Shown here: piece after piece, positions 29,044 to 30,131 of the stretch
Position numbering within the stretch: the first letter of the stretch is position 1
Layout: each line of letters begins with the position of its first letter
IMG/VR virus record: IMGVR_UViG_3300022920_000024
Coordinates: 1 to 30,131 of that record
Direction: 5' to 3' (one strand)
Length of the DNA: 30,131 nt
From: a virus
Made by a program: the position numbers and the translations under genes
The notes under the pieces: generated by a model
Database searches by the model: none
What the model was told of the DNA's origin: nothing
What the model saw: only the letters and a program-made list of their open reading frames with translations

Positions 29044-29453
29044 TGTATCCTCTTGTAACACTTCACAGAGAGTACAAGAAGAGTGCAACACTAGGCACAC
29101 TTGTTTTGCCAAGCGGTAGAGAGTTGAAGACAATTGAGCGCCCTTGGTTGAATAATGCAAGACGTGTTTCATGCTACCCAGAAGGAGCTTATATTGTGAA
29201 ATATTTGCCTAGGTCTGGCAGCGGTAAATACAAAAGGGTATGGCATGTGCAAAATGTACCAAACAGAAGTGGGATACTTTTTCATGGAGGGAATTTTGTA
29301 AGACATAGCCTAGGTTGCACAATAGTTGGATCAAGACATGGATGGTTAAGCAAAACTCTAGCTGTTCTAGGATCAAAAATTGGTCTTGATGTGATGAGAG
29401 AAGAGCTTGAGGGCAAGGATTTTATATTAATTGTAACAAGTAAAGGTCAATAG
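29043..29453 (+). CDS. DUF5675 protein, probable wall-active enzyme, 136 aa
   Basis: TLGTLVLPSGRELKTIERPW, VPNRSGILFHGGNF (H81) and HSLGCTIVGS (C92) are the marks of DUF5675. The H-...-L-G-C order is a short form of the YkuD L,D-transpeptidase signature, so a peptidoglycan role is likely. It is placed directly after the holin with a TAATG overlap. No signal peptide is present, so export would depend on the holin. No other lysin is in the window, so this could be the endolysin, or that gene may lie further right. Confidence 0.8.
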   Translation: MYPLVTLHREYKKSATLGTLVLPSGRELKTIERPWLNNARRVSCYPEGAYIVKYLPRSGSGKYKRVWHVQNVPNRSGILFHGGNFVRHSLGCTIVGSRHGWLSKTLAVLGSKIGLDVMREELEGKDFILIVTSKGQ

Positions 29454-29458
29454 ATAAT

Positions 29459-29584
29459 GTCAAGATCACCAAAAAAACCAAGAACGCCTTTGTCAACTGA
29501 AACAAAGACAAGATCTTCAAAAGATAGTGATGACGAAAAAGTCATTGCCAGAAAAGCTAAGAGGGCAAGTAACCAATCAAATAA
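29459..29584 (+). CDS. Small basic protein, 41 aa
   Basis: Starts MSRSPKKPRTPLSTETKTRS and ends KLRGQVTNQ. It is very basic at the N-terminus, with AAAGG about 10 bases before the ATG. No family. It could be a nucleic-acid-binding peptide or a decayed end of a larger gene. Confidence 0.5.
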
Positions 29585-29614
29585 TTACTCAAACTACAAA
29601 CAAAAGAGAAAGTA

Positions 29615-30131
29615 GTGATTGATTTTATTTTTAATGATCTTTGGTATGTTCTGATATTTGCTTGTATTTTTGTTGCGCTTATATACCCAACAATTGAAGG
29701 CAAAATTTGCGCTCTTTTGTTTTGCTTGATTGCATATTCCCCTGAGTGGACTGGTGCAGAGGAAATGCTATACTGTGCTGTGTGTGCGATATTTGCATCA
29801 ACAGGGATTGTATTATTGCAATTTATGCAACCATATTCAAAATATTCATTCAAAATATCATGCATGTTATTAGTTGAGATTTTAATGAATATGATAGGGA
29901 TTGTTATTTGGTTTTTTGAGGTATCAAGAAATATTAGCCAAGCAATGTACGATTTTTATGGCTATGAGATAAGCCCTTTGTTTATATATGAGATATCATT
30001 TTTAATCTTTTATTTCGTTGCTATCTTTATTCTTTTTGATCGCAGAGGCAGAAAAAATGCCGTTGGTTCTGGAGTTTTTCAGTTTGTTGGTGATTACATC
30101 CTTTCTCCTTTTATTCGCTTCAAAGGCAGTT
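29615..30131 (+). CDS. Membrane protein, partial at the window end, at least 172 aa
   Basis: An open frame from GTG 29615 (AGAGAAAG before it) runs off the window. It has at least four hydrophobic segments: FIFNDLWYVLIFACIFVALI, then CALLFCLIAY, then around IVLLQF and SCMLLVEILMNMIGIVIWFF, then FLIFYFVAIFILF before DRRGRKN. No family is recognised. Its end and full size cannot be judged. Confidence 0.6.
   Translation, partial: MIDFIFNDLWYVLIFACIFVALIYPTIEGKICALLFCLIAYSPEWTGAEEMLYCAVCAIFASTGIVLLQFMQPYSKYSFKISCMLLVEILMNMIGIVIWFFEVSRNISQAMYDFYGYEISPLFIYEISFLIFYFVAIFILFDRRGRKNAVGSGVFQFVGDYILSPFIRFKGS

Overview
The window is about 30 kb of an AT-rich (roughly one-third GC) tailed double-stranded DNA phage genome. 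This follows from a large terminase, a DUF4055-type portal, an SPP1 gp7-like head morphogenesis protein, a scaffold-like protein, a P22-type coat protein, a GTA-type holin and a DUF5675 lysis-type protein, together with a phage replication and recombination set (primase-helicase, Sak4-like ATPase with DUF669, Cas4-like nuclease, SF2 helicase, dUTPase). Shine-Dalgarno sites, TATAAT-like -10 boxes and a beta-sandwich lipoprotein point to a Gram-negative, probably gammaproteobacterial host. I see no integrase, repressor or attachment site, so a virulent lifestyle is possible but not shown.

Layout. Positions 1-18,800 form one leftward (minus-strand) arm. Reading in the direction of transcription, from 18.8 kb down, it holds: an unknown 104-aa gene and a RadC-type JAB protein; a run of small unknown, zinc-binding and membrane genes plus a lipoprotein (18-13 kb); the primase-helicase (12.7-10.3 kb); a coupled set with a ParB-like protein, a frame-disrupted small gene and a papain-like protein (9.7-8.7 kb); Sak4 and DUF669 (7.5-6.0 kb); a second papain-like protein, a Cas4-like nuclease and dUTPase (5.9-4.2 kb); two tRNAs (CAT and TCT anticodons); a conserved phage protein and the SF2 helicase; and small genes down to a bidirectional terminator near 90.

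Positions 18,850-19,588 are non-coding and sit at the strand switch. They carry palindromes, four copies of a 12-mer (AGCGATATTATT) in alternating orientation, a very AT-rich stretch, three CCTATATA repeats and a rightward promoter. This is the best candidate for a replication origin and divergent control region.

Positions 19,589-30,131 form the rightward arm: small genes (one acyl-carrier-protein-like without the carrier serine), a PD-(D/E)XK nuclease, terminase, portal, head morphogenesis protein, scaffold, then a coat gene framed by its own promoter and a strong intrinsic terminator, then membrane genes, holin, DUF5675 protein and an ORF running off the window end. No tail genes are present; they presumably lie to the right.

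Several genes are too short, or lack the usual start, to be found by simple ORF calling. I placed them by start/stop overlaps (ATGA, TAATG) and ribosome binding sites. Nothing here is a proven new system. The most unusual items are the origin-like repeat region, the apparent +1 frameshift in a coupled gene, the 32-bp G/T mirror repeat before DUF669, two papain-like proteins in the replication arm, a Cas4-like nuclease with an extra cysteine cluster, and paired boundary elements around a zinc-protein gene.
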